Positions 32,132-40,272 of a stretch of 50,414 nt of DNA are shown in pieces. The position numbers were made by a program, and so were the translations under genes. Source of the DNA: Actinomadura montaniterrae (GTDB taxonomy: Bacteria; Actinomycetota; Actinomycetes; Streptosporangiales; Streptosporangiaceae); the NCBI RefSeq assembly GCF_008923365.1, contig NZ_WBMR01000051.1, forward strand, positions 1-50,414, read 5' to 3'. The notes below the pieces were generated by a model. That model did no database searches and was not told the origin of the DNA. It saw only the letters and a list, made by a program, of their open reading frames with translations. How positions within the stretch are numbered: the stretch's first letter is position 1; each line of letters begins with the position of its first letter.

Positions 32132-32530
32132 TCAGGCCTGCTTGGTCTCCCAGAAGATCTTGTCGATCTCGGAGATCTTCCCGAGCAGGTCGTCGGCGAC
32201 CTTCGGGTCCATGCTGCCCTTGGTGCCGGAGGCGCCGGCGAGCTTGGTCGCCTCGTTGAACAGCTGGTGCAGCTGGGGGTACTTCTCGAAGTGCGGCGGC
32301 TTGAAGTAGTCGGTCCACAGCACCCACAGGTGGTGCTTGACCAGCTCGGAGCGCTGCTCCTTGATCAGGATCGCGCGGGCGCGGAACTCGGGGTCCTCGT
32401 TGGCCGCGTACTTCTCGCAGATCGCCTTGACCGACTCGGCCTCGATCCTGGCCTGCGCCGGGTCGTAGACGCCACACGGCAGGTCGCAGTGCGCGGAGAC
32501 CGTGGTCTTCGGGCGCAGAAGCTTGAACAC
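32132..32530 (-). CDS. sodN: Nickel superoxide dismutase precursor
   Basis: The 132-residue precursor has a 13-residue leader (VFKLLRPKTTVSA) and a mature protein that begins with the nickel hook HCDLPCGVYD (H14, C15, C19 binding Ni). The remainder is the four-helix bundle with QARIEAESVKAICEKY and HHLWVLWTDYFKPPHFEKYP. The enzyme dismutates superoxide as a hexamer in the cytoplasm. Leader removal by SodX exposes His1. I chose GTG 32530 since GGGAAGGGA lies at the right spacing and length then equals Streptomyces SodN; a longer start at 32560 is less likely. Confidence 0.96.
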   Translation of the reverse strand: MFKLLRPKTTVSAHCDLPCGVYDPAQARIEAESVKAICEKYAANEDPEFRARAILIKEQRSELVKHHLWVLWTDYFKPPHFEKYPQLHQLFNEATKLAGASGTKGSMDPKVADDLLGKISEIDKIFWETKQA

Positions 32531-32573
32531 CTGCGATTCCCTTCCCTCGTTGCGGATCATGCTCAGGTCACCG

Positions 32574-32579
32574 ACATTA
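32574..32579 (-). promoter_or_regulatory. Candidate -10 box of sodN
   Basis: TAATGT on the minus strand would start transcription near 32567 and leave a leader of about 37 nt. No good -35 box is visible. Confidence 0.35.
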
Positions 32580-32743
32580 CCCTTGTGCCCCTGGGCCCGT
32601 CCGGCCAGGGCGCTCGGTATTTCGGCCTAGGACCCGGACCGCGGCGCGACCCGGAACCCCTTCCAGCGGTGAGATGTACCCGTGGCCGCGCGACTATGCG
32701 GTCCAGCGCGCGAAAGCGCCCGTGCACGGAGGCGAGGAGAGCG

Positions 32744-33157
32744 ATGCGGATGCGCCACCCGGTGGCCTGGACGCTCGGCGGGGCGCTGCTGCTGGCGCTG
32801 GCCGGGACGCGCGGGCGGCTGCGGACGGTCGCGGTCGAGGGCGACTCGATGCTGCCCGCGCTGGCGCCGGGGGACTGGCTCGTGGTGCTGGCGGGCGCCC
32901 GGCCCCGCCCCGGGGACGTCGTCGTCGCGCGGCACCCGGAGCGGGCGGACGTGCTGATCGTGAAGCGGGTGGCGCACCGGTCGGGGAGCGGCTGGTGGCT
33001 GGAGTCCGACAACCAGCGCGCCCGCGGCCGCCGCGACAGCTGGGACTTCGGGGCCGTGCCGGACGGCCTCGTCCTCGGCCGCGTCGTGGCCCGGTACTGG
33101 CCGTGGCGGCGCGCGTCCGTCCGTCCGGGGGCCGGTCGGGCCGCGGCCGGACGGTAG
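32744..33157 (+). CDS. sodX: Nickel-type superoxide dismutase maturation protease (S26)
   Basis: The 137-residue S26 peptidase has the Ser/Lys dyad S35 (VEGDSMLPAL) and K74 (IVKRVAHR), plus the ESDN segment late in the fold. SodX-type enzymes remove the SodN leader to free His1 for Ni binding. It lies divergent from sodN with a 213-nt gap, so the two are near each other but not cotranscribed. Its N-terminal hydrophobic segment (7-20) may anchor it to the membrane. GGAGGCGAGGAGA precedes the ATG. Confidence 0.92.
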   Translation: MRMRHPVAWTLGGALLLALAGTRGRLRTVAVEGDSMLPALAPGDWLVVLAGARPRPGDVVVARHPERADVLIVKRVAHRSGSGWWLESDNQRARGRRDSWDFGAVPDGLVLGRVVARYWPWRRASVRPGAGRAAAGR

Positions 33158-33167
33158 GAGGCGGTGC

Positions 33168-33199
33168 GGCCCGCGCTCCGCGGGTGGGGAGCGCGGGCC
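33168..33199. terminator. Terminator between sodX and the malic enzyme gene
   Basis: GGCCCGCGCTCC (33168-33179) and GGAGCGCGGGCC (33188-33199) are perfect 12-bp arms with an 8-nt loop between two convergent genes. Confidence 0.8.
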
Positions 33200-33228
33200 G
33201 GCGCGAGGCGCGGCGGGTCGGGCGGGGG

Positions 33229-34419
33229 TCAGACGCGGTTGACGCCCTCGGCGCGGGCCTGCGCGGCGACCGCGGCGGTGACGGCGGGCGCGACCCGGTC
33301 GTCGAACGGGTTGGGGATGATGTAGTCGGCGGTGAGGTCGTCGCCGACGATGTCCGCCAGCGCGTTCGCGGCGGCCAGCTTCATGCCCTCGGTGATGGAG
33401 TGCGCGCGCACGTCCAGCGCGCCCCGGAAGATGCCGGGGAAGGCGAGCACGTTGTTGATCTGGTTGGGGAAGTCGCTGCGGCCGGTGGCGACGACCTTGG
33501 CGTGCCGGCGCGCGACGTCCGGGTGCACCTCGGGGGTGGGGTTGGAGAGGGCGAACACGATCGCGCCGTCGGACATGGTCGCGACGCACGACTCGTGGAC
33601 GGTGCTGCCGGACAGGCCGATGAACACGTCGGCGCCGCGCAGCGCCTCCTCGGTGGAGCCGGTCAGGTGCGACCGGTTGGTGATCGCGGCGATCCGCTGC
33701 TTGACGGGGTTGAGCCCGTCGCGGCCCTCGTAGATGAGGCCCTTGCTGTCGGACAGCGCGATGTCGCCGATGCCGGCCTCGATGAGGATCTGCGAGACGG
33801 CGATGCCGGACGCGCCGGCGCCGGCCACGACGGCGCGCAGCTCCGACAGCGGCTTGCCGACGTACCGGGCGGCGTTCTTCAGCGCGGCGAGCGCGACGAT
33901 CGCGGTGCCGTGCTGGTCGTCGTGGAAGACGGGGATGTCGAGGGCCGCGCGGAGCCGGTCCTCGATCTCGAAGCAGCGGGGGGCGCTGATGTCCTCGAGG
34001 TTGATGCCGCCGAAGGACGGCGCGAGCCGGATCACGGTGTCGACGATCTCGTCGACGCCGGTGCAGTTCAGCGCGATCGGCACGGAGTCGACGTCGGCGA
34101 ACTCCTTGAACAGCAGCGACTTGCCCTCCATGACGGGCATGGAGGCGGCCGGGCCGATGTCGCCGAGGCCGAGCACGGCGGTGCCGTCGGTGACGACGGC
34201 GACGACCTTGGACGTCCAGGTGTAGTCGTAGGCGAGCTCGGGGTTGTCGGCGATGGCCGTGCACACCCGGGCGACGCCGGGCGTGTAGGCGAGGGACAGA
34301 TCGTCCTTGTTGCGGACCGGGATGGTCGACCGCATCTCCAGCTTGCCGCCGCGGTGCAGCGGGAAGGCCGGATCGTCGTCCAGTGAGAGCGGTTCGGTGG
34401 GAATGGGCTCGGCAGCCAC
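33229..34419 (-). CDS. NAD(P)-dependent malic enzyme
   Basis: The 396-residue protein is the short bacterial malic enzyme without the phosphotransacetylase domain. It oxidatively decarboxylates malate to pyruvate with NAD(P) and a divalent metal. Marks: SLAYTPGVARVC (Tyr general acid), ASMPVMEGKSLLFKEFADVDSVPI (Lys base), EDISAPRCFEIE and FHDDQHGTA (metal ligands), AGAGASGIA for the dinucleotide, ALSNPTPEV. GTG 34419 follows CAGGGG. It is divergent from an amino-acid transporter operon, with a 355-nt gap. Confidence 0.93.
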   Translation of the reverse strand: MAAEPIPTEPLSLDDDPAFPLHRGGKLEMRSTIPVRNKDDLSLAYTPGVARVCTAIADNPELAYDYTWTSKVVAVVTDGTAVLGLGDIGPAASMPVMEGKSLLFKEFADVDSVPIALNCTGVDEIVDTVIRLAPSFGGINLEDISAPRCFEIEDRLRAALDIPVFHDDQHGTAIVALAALKNAARYVGKPLSELRAVVAGAGASGIAVSQILIEAGIGDIALSDSKGLIYEGRDGLNPVKQRIAAITNRSHLTGSTEEALRGADVFIGLSGSTVHESCVATMSDGAIVFALSNPTPEVHPDVARRHAKVVATGRSDFPNQINNVLAFPGIFRGALDVRAHSITEGMKLAAANALADIVGDDLTADYIIPNPFDDRVAPAVTAAVAAQARAEGVNRV

Positions 34420-34522
34420 AGCGACCCCTGTCAGTGAAAGTTGGCTTTCGGGCGATGCCGCCGCGGTGGTGTGGTCTGGTGGCCGTCACCTGGTGGACAT
34501 CTCGCGACGTACGGGGGTCACC

Positions 34523-34543
34523 CGTTGTCCGATTGTGCCACAC
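34523..34543 (+). repeat. 21-nt direct repeat, copy 1
   Basis: CGTTGTCCGATTGTG starts here and recurs at 34664; the two 21-nt copies differ at two positions. Copy 1 lies 104 nt upstream of the malic enzyme start. Confidence 0.55.
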
Positions 34544-34663
34544 GGGGTCCCGCCGGTCCGGGGGGCGGGGCGGTGGCGGCCGTCACTGATCGTCACGGAT
34601 GGTGGGACGATCATCGCGTAGAGTGCGGGAACCGGAGGTGGCGGCGGGGGTGCCGGGCTGCCT

Positions 34664-34684
34664 CGTTGTCCGATTGTGTCGCAC
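34664..34684 (+). repeat. 21-nt direct repeat, copy 2
   Basis: Second copy of CGTTGTCCGATTGTG; it includes the candidate -35 box (TTGTCC) of the transporter promoter, so a protein binding the repeat would meet polymerase there. Confidence 0.55.
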
Positions 34685-34734
34685 CCTTTATCCGCATCGG
34701 GCCAGGTGTGCGCCAAGATGTGCTCTTGACCTCA

Positions 34735-34750
34735 GGATCCGTGCGGATCC
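34735..34750. promoter_or_regulatory. 16-nt palindrome before the amino-acid transporter operon
   Basis: GGATCCG and CGGATCC flank TG. It sits 24 nt upstream of the GTG start, just before GGAGGGGG, so it could be an operator or a short hairpin in the leader mRNA. Confidence 0.4.
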
Positions 34751-34774
34751 ACTGCGACCTCTGGAGGGGGACCT

Positions 34775-35746
34775 GTGATCACTGGTTCTCTGCGCCGCCG
34801 CGCCGTCGCGGCCGGCGCGCTCGTGCTGACAGGCGCCCTCGCCCTGTCGGCGTGCGGCGACGACAACGGCTCCGGTGGCGGCGCCGCCGCGCCGACCAAG
34901 TCCGTCGGGGACATCTTCTCCGGCATCACCCAGGACGCCGCGCTGAACGCCAAGCTCGCCCCGGACGTCAAGTCCGCCGGCAAGATCACCGTCGGGACCG
35001 ACCCGTCGTACGCGCCGAACGAGTTCTACGACACCGACAACAAGACGCTGATCGGGATGGACCTCGACCTCGGCAAGGCGCTGGGCAAGAAGCTCGGCGT
35101 CGAGTTCGCCTTCCAGAAGGCCGGCTTCGACGCGATCATCCCGGGCATCAAGTCCGGCCAGTACCAGCTCGGCATGTCCTCGTTCACCGACAGCAAGGAG
35201 CGGGAGAAGACGGTCGACTTCGTCACCTACTTCACCGCCGGCTCCGCGCTGATGGTCAAGAAGGGCAACCCGCAGAACCTCAAGCCCGACGACCTGTCGC
35301 TGTGCGGCAAGAAGGTCGCGGTCGAGAAGGGCACCGTCCAGAACGACGAGGTGTCCACCACCGTCGACGCGGCGAAGGGCCTCGGCACCCGCACCAAGAA
35401 GTGCAAGGACGCCGGCAAGCCCGGGCCCGTCGGCCAGCCGTACCCGGACCAGAACGGCGCGAACCTGGCGCTGAGCAGCGGCCGCGCGGACGCGGTGCTG
35501 GCCGACTCGCCCGTCATCGACTACGCCGCCAAGCAGTCCGGCGGCCAGTTCGAGGTGTCCGGCGCGACGTACGACACCGCGCCGTACGGCATCGCGGTCG
35601 GCAAGCAGCTCGGCACCACCAAGGACGCGATCCTCGGCGCGCTGAAGGCGCTGCAGGCCGACGGCACCTACAACAAGATCCTCGACAAGTGGGGCATCAC
35701 CAGCGGGGCCAACACCTCGCCGCAGATCAACGGCGCCACGAGCTGA
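34775..35746 (+). CDS. Polar amino-acid ABC transporter substrate-binding lipoprotein
   Basis: The 323-residue lipoprotein (lipobox LSAC, about residues 24-27) is a family-3 solute-binding protein: ITVGTDPSYAPNEFYD, IGMDLDLGKALGKKLGVEFAFQKAGFDAIIPGIKSGQYQLGMSSFTDSKEREKTVDFVTYF and the GRADAVLADSPVIDY region. It would bind glutamate, another polar amino acid or an opine. GTG start with GGAGGGGG at good distance. First gene of a complete three-gene importer. Confidence 0.92.
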   Translation: MITGSLRRRAVAAGALVLTGALALSACGDDNGSGGGAAAPTKSVGDIFSGITQDAALNAKLAPDVKSAGKITVGTDPSYAPNEFYDTDNKTLIGMDLDLGKALGKKLGVEFAFQKAGFDAIIPGIKSGQYQLGMSSFTDSKEREKTVDFVTYFTAGSALMVKKGNPQNLKPDDLSLCGKKVAVEKGTVQNDEVSTTVDAAKGLGTRTKKCKDAGKPGPVGQPYPDQNGANLALSSGRADAVLADSPVIDYAAKQSGGQFEVSGATYDTAPYGIAVGKQLGTTKDAILGALKALQADGTYNKILDKWGITSGANTSPQINGATS

Positions 35747-35750
35747 CCGG

Positions 35751-36698
35751 ATGACTGTCACGGACGAGACGTCGCGCGAGGGCCGGCCCGAGGAGATCCG
35801 GGCCGTCCCCGTGCGGCACTGGGGACGCTGGGTCGCCGCGGTGATCATCGCGTACATCGCGGTGTGGGCGGTCTACAGCGTCGTCAACAACCCCAACTTC
35901 GGCTGGGACGTCATCGGGCAGAACTTCACCATCACCGCGGTGATGACCGGCATCGGCAAGACGCTGGAGCTGACCGCCATCGCGATGGTGATGGGCGTCG
36001 TCGGCGGCGTGCTGCTGGCGATCATGCGGCTGTCCCCGAACCCGCTGATCTCCGGGTCCGCCTGGCTGTACATCTGGGCGTTCCGCGGCACCCCCGTGCT
36101 GGTGCAGATCCTGCTGTGGGCGTTCATCAAGGCGCTCGTGCCGCAGCTGTCCATCGGCATCCCGTTCGGCCCGACGTTCGCGCACTTCGACGCGAACTCG
36201 CTGATCACCCCGTTCGTCGCGGGCTGCCTCGGGCTGGGGCTGAACGAGGCGGCGTACATGTCGGAGATCGTGCGGGCCGGCATCCTGTCGGTCGACCAGG
36301 GCCAGGCGGAGGCGGCGAGCGCGCTCGGCATGAGCCGCGCGAAGACGATGCGGCGGATCGTGCTGCCGCAGGCGATGCGCGTCATCATCCCGCCGACCGG
36401 CAACGAGACGATCTCGATGCTGAAGACGTCCTCGCTGGTGTCGGTGATCGCGGTGCCCGAGCTGCTGTACTCCGTGCAGATCATCTACGGCCGGACGTAC
36501 CAGACGATCCCGCTGCTGCTGCTGGCCAGCATCTGGTACCTGATCATGACGTCGATCCTCACGGTCGGGCAGTTCTACCTGGAGCGCTACTTCGGGCGCG
36601 GCACCGCGCAGCGGCAGACGATGCTGGAGCGGCTGTGGAGCAACCTGCGCGCCCGGCGGACCGCCCAGCGGACGGCGGTCGAGGGGAGGGAACGGTGA
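35751..36698 (+). CDS. Polar amino-acid ABC transporter permease
   Basis: The 315-residue HisM/GlnP-family permease has about five membrane helices, the conserved RGTPVLVQILL segment and the EAA-like loop GQAEAASALGMSRAKTMRRIVLPQAMRVIIPP. A Lys/Arg-rich C-terminal tail follows. It starts 4 nt after the binding protein gene and its TGA overlaps the GTG of the ATPase gene (GTGA). Confidence 0.92.
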   Translation: MTVTDETSREGRPEEIRAVPVRHWGRWVAAVIIAYIAVWAVYSVVNNPNFGWDVIGQNFTITAVMTGIGKTLELTAIAMVMGVVGGVLLAIMRLSPNPLISGSAWLYIWAFRGTPVLVQILLWAFIKALVPQLSIGIPFGPTFAHFDANSLITPFVAGCLGLGLNEAAYMSEIVRAGILSVDQGQAEAASALGMSRAKTMRRIVLPQAMRVIIPPTGNETISMLKTSSLVSVIAVPELLYSVQIIYGRTYQTIPLLLLASIWYLIMTSILTVGQFYLERYFGRGTAQRQTMLERLWSNLRARRTAQRTAVEGRER

Positions 36699-37537
36699 GC
36701 GGAGTCGGGCTGGGCAAGCCGGGCGCGGAGCCCCCGGAGCCCGCGGACGGCGACGGGCCGTCCGGCGCCGCGCCAGGGCGGCCGATGGTCCGGTCCGAGG
36801 GCGTGTGCAAGTCCTTCGGCCGGCTGGACGTCCTCAAGGGCATCGACCTGGAGGTCATGCCGGGCGAGGTGATGTGCGTCATCGGGCCGTCCGGGTCCGG
36901 CAAGTCGACGTTCCTGCGCTGCATCAACCACCTGGAGAAGATCAACGCCGGGCGGCTGTGGGTGAACGGGCACCTGGTCGGCTACCGGGAGCGCGGCGGC
37001 AAGCTGCACGAGCTGCGCGAGAGCGAGGTCGCGGCGCAGCGCCGCGACATCGGCATGGTGTTCCAGCGCTTCAACCTGTTCCCGCACATGACGGCGCTGG
37101 AGAACGTCATGGAGGCGCCGGTGCAGGTCCGGCGGATCCCGCGGGCGAAGGCGCGCGAGGCGGCCGTCGCGCTGCTGGAGCGGGTCGGGCTCGCCGACAA
37201 GGCGCGCAGCTACCCCTCGCAGCTGTCCGGCGGGCAGCAGCAGCGCGTCGCGATCGCGCGGGCGCTCGCCATGGAGCCGGCGCTGATGCTGTTCGACGAG
37301 CCGACCTCGGCGCTCGACCCGGAGCTGGTCGGCGAGGTACTGGAGGTCATGAAGCAGCTCGCGGTGGACGGCATGACGATGATCGTCGTCACCCACGAGA
37401 TGGGCTTCGCCCGCGAGGTCGGCGACTCGCTCGTCTTCATGGACGGCGGCGTCGTCGTGGAGAAGGGCACGCCCCGCGAGGTGCTCGCGAACCCGCGGCA
37501 CCAGCGCACGCAGGACTTCCTGTCCAAGGTGCTCTGA
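36695..37537 (+). CDS. Polar amino-acid ABC transporter ATPase
   Basis: The 280-residue GlnQ-type ATPase has Walker A GPSGSGKST, Q-loop VFQRFNLFPHMT, signature LSGGQQQR, Walker B LMLFDEPTSALD and the switch His in VVTHEMGF. A Pro/Gly-rich N-terminal extension of about 30 residues precedes the core at MVRSEGV. GTG 36695 follows GGGGAGGG and overlaps the permease stop; the internal ATG at MVRSEGV is a less likely start. It completes the importer. Confidence 0.93.
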   Translation: MSGVGLGKPGAEPPEPADGDGPSGAAPGRPMVRSEGVCKSFGRLDVLKGIDLEVMPGEVMCVIGPSGSGKSTFLRCINHLEKINAGRLWVNGHLVGYRERGGKLHELRESEVAAQRRDIGMVFQRFNLFPHMTALENVMEAPVQVRRIPRAKAREAAVALLERVGLADKARSYPSQLSGGQQQRVAIARALAMEPALMLFDEPTSALDPELVGEVLEVMKQLAVDGMTMIVVTHEMGFAREVGDSLVFMDGGVVVEKGTPREVLANPRHQRTQDFLSKVL

Positions 37538-37548
37538 CCGCCCGCCGT

Positions 37549-37580
37549 GCGGCCCGTCCCCGGGACCGGGGGCGGGCCGC
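37549..37580 (+). terminator. Terminator after the amino-acid importer operon
   Basis: GCGGCCCGTCCCCGG (37549-37563) pairs with CCGGGGGCGGGCCGC (37566-37580), 14 of 15 paired, then CGCGCTTTCC. It ends the operon 12 nt past the ATPase stop and lies just before the next, leaderless gene. Confidence 0.75.
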
Positions 37581-37613
37581 CGCGCTTTCCGGGCGGGCGG
37601 TTAGTGTGCGTTC

Positions 37614-38582
37614 ATGTTCGCTGTCACGGCCACACAGATCGACGCAGACCATCCGCTGAACGGGCTGACGCTGGGGGAGCGGCCCGATCCCGAGGTGCCG
37701 GACGGCTGGACGACCGTCACGGTGAAGGCCGCCGCGCTCAACCACCACGACCTGTGGTCGCTGCGCGGCGTCGGGCTCCCCGCCGACCGGCTCCCGATGA
37801 TCCTCGGCTGCGACGCCGCCGGCGTCGACGAGGACGGCAACGAGGTCATCGTCCACTCGGTCATCGGCGACCCGGACCGGGGCGGCGGCGACGAGACCCT
37901 CGACCCGAAGCGGTCCCTGCTGTCCGAGCGGTACCCGGGCACGCTCGCCGAGAAGGTCGCGGTGCCGCGCCGCAACCTCGTCCGCAAGCCGGCGGAGCTG
38001 TCGTTCGAGGAGGCCGCGTGCCTGCCGACGGCGTGGCTGACCGCCTACCGGATGCTGTTCGACAAGGCGGGCGTGGAGCCCGGCGCGACCGTGCTGGTGC
38101 AGGGCGCGGGCGGCGGCGTCGCGACCGCCGCGATCGCGCTGGCGTCGGCGGCGGGCCTGCGGGTGTTCGCGACGAGCCGCAGCGAGGCCAAGCGCAAGCG
38201 CGCCCTGGAGCTCGGCGCGGACGTCGCCGTCGAGTCCGGCGCGCGGCTGCCGGAGCGGGTCGACGCGGTCATCGAGACGGTCGGCGAGGCGACGTGGTCG
38301 CACTCGCTGAAGTCGCTGCGGCCCGGCGGCCGGATCGTGGTGTCCGGCGCCACCAGCGGCCAGGTGCCGCCCGCGGAGCTGAACCGGGTGTTCTTCCTGC
38401 AGCTCCAGGTCGTCGGCTCCACGATGGGCACCCGCGAGCAGCTCGAACGGCTCGCGCGGTTCCTGGTGAAGACGGGCACCCGCCCGCTGATCGACCGGAC
38501 GCTGCCGCTCAGCGCGGCCCGCGAGGGCTTCGCCGCGATGGCCGAGGGCGACCTCTTCGGCAAGATCGTCTTCACCCCGTAG
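37614..38582 (+). CDS. Zinc-independent MDR oxidoreductase, quinone oxidoreductase-like
   Basis: The 322-residue MDR-superfamily protein has the GroES-like N-terminal domain (AAALNHHDLWSLRGVGLP, ILGCDAAGVVD-like) and a Rossmann domain with VLVQGAGGGVATAAIALASAAGLRVFATSRSEAK. The zinc-binding cysteines of alcohol dehydrogenases are missing, so it should reduce quinones, enones or similar with NAD(P)H. TAGTGT (37602-37607) ends 6 nt before the ATG with no Shine-Dalgarno, which predicts a leaderless mRNA. It is convergent with the PadR gene. Confidence 0.88.
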   Translation: MFAVTATQIDADHPLNGLTLGERPDPEVPDGWTTVTVKAAALNHHDLWSLRGVGLPADRLPMILGCDAAGVDEDGNEVIVHSVIGDPDRGGGDETLDPKRSLLSERYPGTLAEKVAVPRRNLVRKPAELSFEEAACLPTAWLTAYRMLFDKAGVEPGATVLVQGAGGGVATAAIALASAAGLRVFATSRSEAKRKRALELGADVAVESGARLPERVDAVIETVGEATWSHSLKSLRPGGRIVVSGATSGQVPPAELNRVFFLQLQVVGSTMGTREQLERLARFLVKTGTRPLIDRTLPLSAAREGFAAMAEGDLFGKIVFTP

Positions 38583-38597
38583 CTCACGCCAGAGCAG

Positions 38598-38651
38598 GAC
38601 TGACCGGCGCCTTCCGCTCCGCTGGCGCTCCGCTCCAGGCGCCGGTCAGTC
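38598..38651. terminator. Long-stem terminator with conserved-type loop (element A)
   Basis: GACTGACCGGCGCCT (38598-38612) and AGGCGCCGGTCAGTC (38637-38651) are perfect 15-bp arms. The 24-nt loop includes CCGCTCCGCTGGCGCTCCGC (38614-38633), identical to the loop core at 50319. The right arm covers the last codons of the PadR gene, so one structure serves both convergent genes. Confidence 0.8.
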
Positions 38652-39380
38652 GCGGGCGTCGATGTCGCGGTCGAGGATCTCGGTGCGCAGGCGCTCGCGG
38701 GTCTCGTCCAGGAGGGCCTGGACGGCGGCGAGGTCGTCGTCGTCGAGGCGGGAGCGCTTCGCGGCCTTGCGGACGTCCTCGACGAACCGGCGCAGCAGCC
38801 GCTCCAGCTTCAGGCGGGCGATGTCCTCGCGGGTGCCGGTCGCCGTCTTCCAGGCGTCCTCCCAGTTCTGCCGCCACTCCTCCTTCCACGCCTGCTTCTG
38901 CTCGCGCCAGTAGTCCTTCTGCCGCCGCCACTCGTCCTTCTGCCGGTCGGTGGTCTCCTTCCACGCCTCCTTGGACGTGGCCTTCCCCTGGTCGCGCATC
39001 GTCCGCGCGGCCTGCGTCAGCTCCTCGCGCAGCGACCGGACGGTCTGCCGGACGTCCTGCTGCACGCCGCGCGCGAACTCCTGCGCGGAGGCGGTGATCT
39101 CCTCCTCCAGCTCCGCCAGCTCGTCCATCCGGCGCTCGAGCTCCTCGCGGCCCTTGTCGGTCAGCGAGTACACCTTCTTGCCCTTGACCACCTCGTGGGT
39201 GACCAGGCCCTCCGCCTCCAGCCGGGCGAGCCGCGGATAGATCGTCCCGGGGGAGGGCGAGTACACCCCGAGGAACCGGTCCTGCAGGATCCGGATCACC
39301 TCGTAGCCGTGCCGCGGGCTCTCCTCCAGCAGCTTCAGCAGGTACAGGCGGAGCCGGCCGTGGCCGAAAACGGGGCTCAA
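38646..39380 (-). CDS. PadR family transcriptional regulator
   Basis: The 244-residue protein has the PadR winged helix at residues 8-85 (LRLYLLKLLEESPRHGYEVIRILQDRFLGVYSPSPGTIYPRLARLEAEGLVTHE...KKVYSLTDKGREEL), followed by a long charged coiled coil (about 90-235) very rich in W, R, K and E (RQKDEWRRQKDYWREQKQAWKEEW). This is longer than the usual PadR dimerisation helix. It starts at TTG 39380, one base after the DUF4097 gene stop, so the two are cotranscribed. It probably represses its own operon through the dyad at 40240. Confidence 0.88.
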   Translation of the reverse strand: MSPVFGHGRLRLYLLKLLEESPRHGYEVIRILQDRFLGVYSPSPGTIYPRLARLEAEGLVTHEVVKGKKVYSLTDKGREELERRMDELAELEEEITASAQEFARGVQQDVRQTVRSLREELTQAARTMRDQGKATSKEAWKETTDRQKDEWRRQKDYWREQKQAWKEEWRQNWEDAWKTATGTREDIARLKLERLLRRFVEDVRKAAKRSRLDDDDLAAVQALLDETRERLRTEILDRDIDARD

Positions 39381-39381
39381 C

Positions 39382-40206
39382 TCACTTCTCCATTCGCGGG
39401 GTGCTGATCTCCGGGGCCTCGTCGCCGCGGCCGAGGAGCGTGATCGAGCCGGACACCGAGTTGACCGACAGCCGCCCCGAGCCGTCGCCGATCTTGCCGG
39501 AGACGGTGGTGGCGACGGCCCGGTCGGCGCGGCCGAGCTCGGGGAAGGACGTCTCGATCCGGCCGGCCGCCGCGTTCAGCGTGACCCGCGCCCCGGCGGA
39601 CTCGGGGATCCGCAGCGCGACCTCGCCGGAGACGGTGTTGACCTCGATCCGGCCGTCGCCGACCAGGTCGACGTCGGCGGCGATGCGGCCGCTGACGGTG
39701 CGGGCGGTGAGCTGCTCGACCGCGCCGCCGGCGAGCGCCAGGTCGCCGGAGACGGAGGTGAACGACACGGTGCCGTCCAGGCCCTGCGCCTCGATGTCGC
39801 CGGACACCGTGTTGGCGTCGACCGCGCCGGTCACCCCGTCGAGGGTGATGCCGCCGGACGCGCACTTGATGGACGTGCGGGCGGTCAGCCCGGTGATGAC
39901 GGCGTCGGCGGACACCAGGTTGACGGTGACGGGGCAGTCGTGCGGGACGGTCACCGTGATCGCGGCGCGGGCGTTGCGGGTGCGCAGCCAGCTCAGCACG
40001 CCCTCCCAGAGCCGCTCGTGGGTGATGGTGAGCATGCCGGCCTCGTGCGCGATCATCAGCGGCGGCCCCTCGACCTCGCTGATCATGACGGACGGGCGCT
40101 CGTCGGAGGCGAGCACGGAGACGGTGCCGGCGATCAGCGTCGTGCGCAGCGTGACCACGCCGTCGAAGTCCAGCGTGGTCGGTTCGTCGATCGTCCAGCG
40201 CGACAT
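39382..40206 (-). CDS. DUF4097 family beta-strand repeat protein
   Basis: The 274-residue protein is made of repeated short beta strands: motifs of the form T-V-S-G-x-I/V and S-V-S-G-D-L recur (about 10 times), giving a right-handed beta-solenoid like DUF4097 proteins. It has no signal peptide or membrane segment. Its function is unknown; such genes are usually next to PadR or membrane-stress regulators, as here. AAGAGGCG lies just upstream of the ATG. Confidence 0.88.
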   Translation of the reverse strand: MSRWTIDEPTTLDFDGVVTLRTTLIAGTVSVLASDERPSVMISEVEGPPLMIAHEAGMLTITHERLWEGVLSWLRTRNARAAITVTVPHDCPVTVNLVSADAVITGLTARTSIKCASGGITLDGVTGAVDANTVSGDIEAQGLDGTVSFTSVSGDLALAGGAVEQLTARTVSGRIAADVDLVGDGRIEVNTVSGEVALRIPESAGARVTLNAAAGRIETSFPELGRADRAVATTVSGKIGDGSGRLSVNSVSGSITLLGRGDEAPEISTPRMEK

Positions 40207-40239
40207 CGCCTCTTGCCCTTCGTCCGAGGGTTCCTTCCG

Positions 40240-40272
40240 TTGACACGATATGTCGCGTCAACGAAAAGTCAA
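40240..40272 (-). promoter_or_regulatory. Promoter and overlapping operator of the DUF4097-PadR operon
   Basis: On the minus strand TTGACT (40272-40267), a 16-nt spacer and TATCGT (40250-40245) form a strong promoter. A 22-nt dyad (TTGAC at 40240, GTCAA at 40257, inner CGA and TCG) covers the -10 and spacer. GATATGTCGCG (40247-40257) and GATGTATCGCG (40273-40283) are related half-sites that suit a PadR dimer. Confidence 0.6.

Larger units (their letters stand above)
34420..34774. other. Large divergent intergenic region with regulatory repeats
   Basis: No ORF is supported in these 355 bases. They hold two copies of a 21-nt repeat (34523 and 34664), a 16-nt palindrome (34735-34750) and a candidate promoter for the transporter: TTGTCC (34667-34672), a 17-nt spacer, TATCCG (34690-34695). 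Elements near 34440-34520 may serve the malic enzyme gene. Confidence 0.5.
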
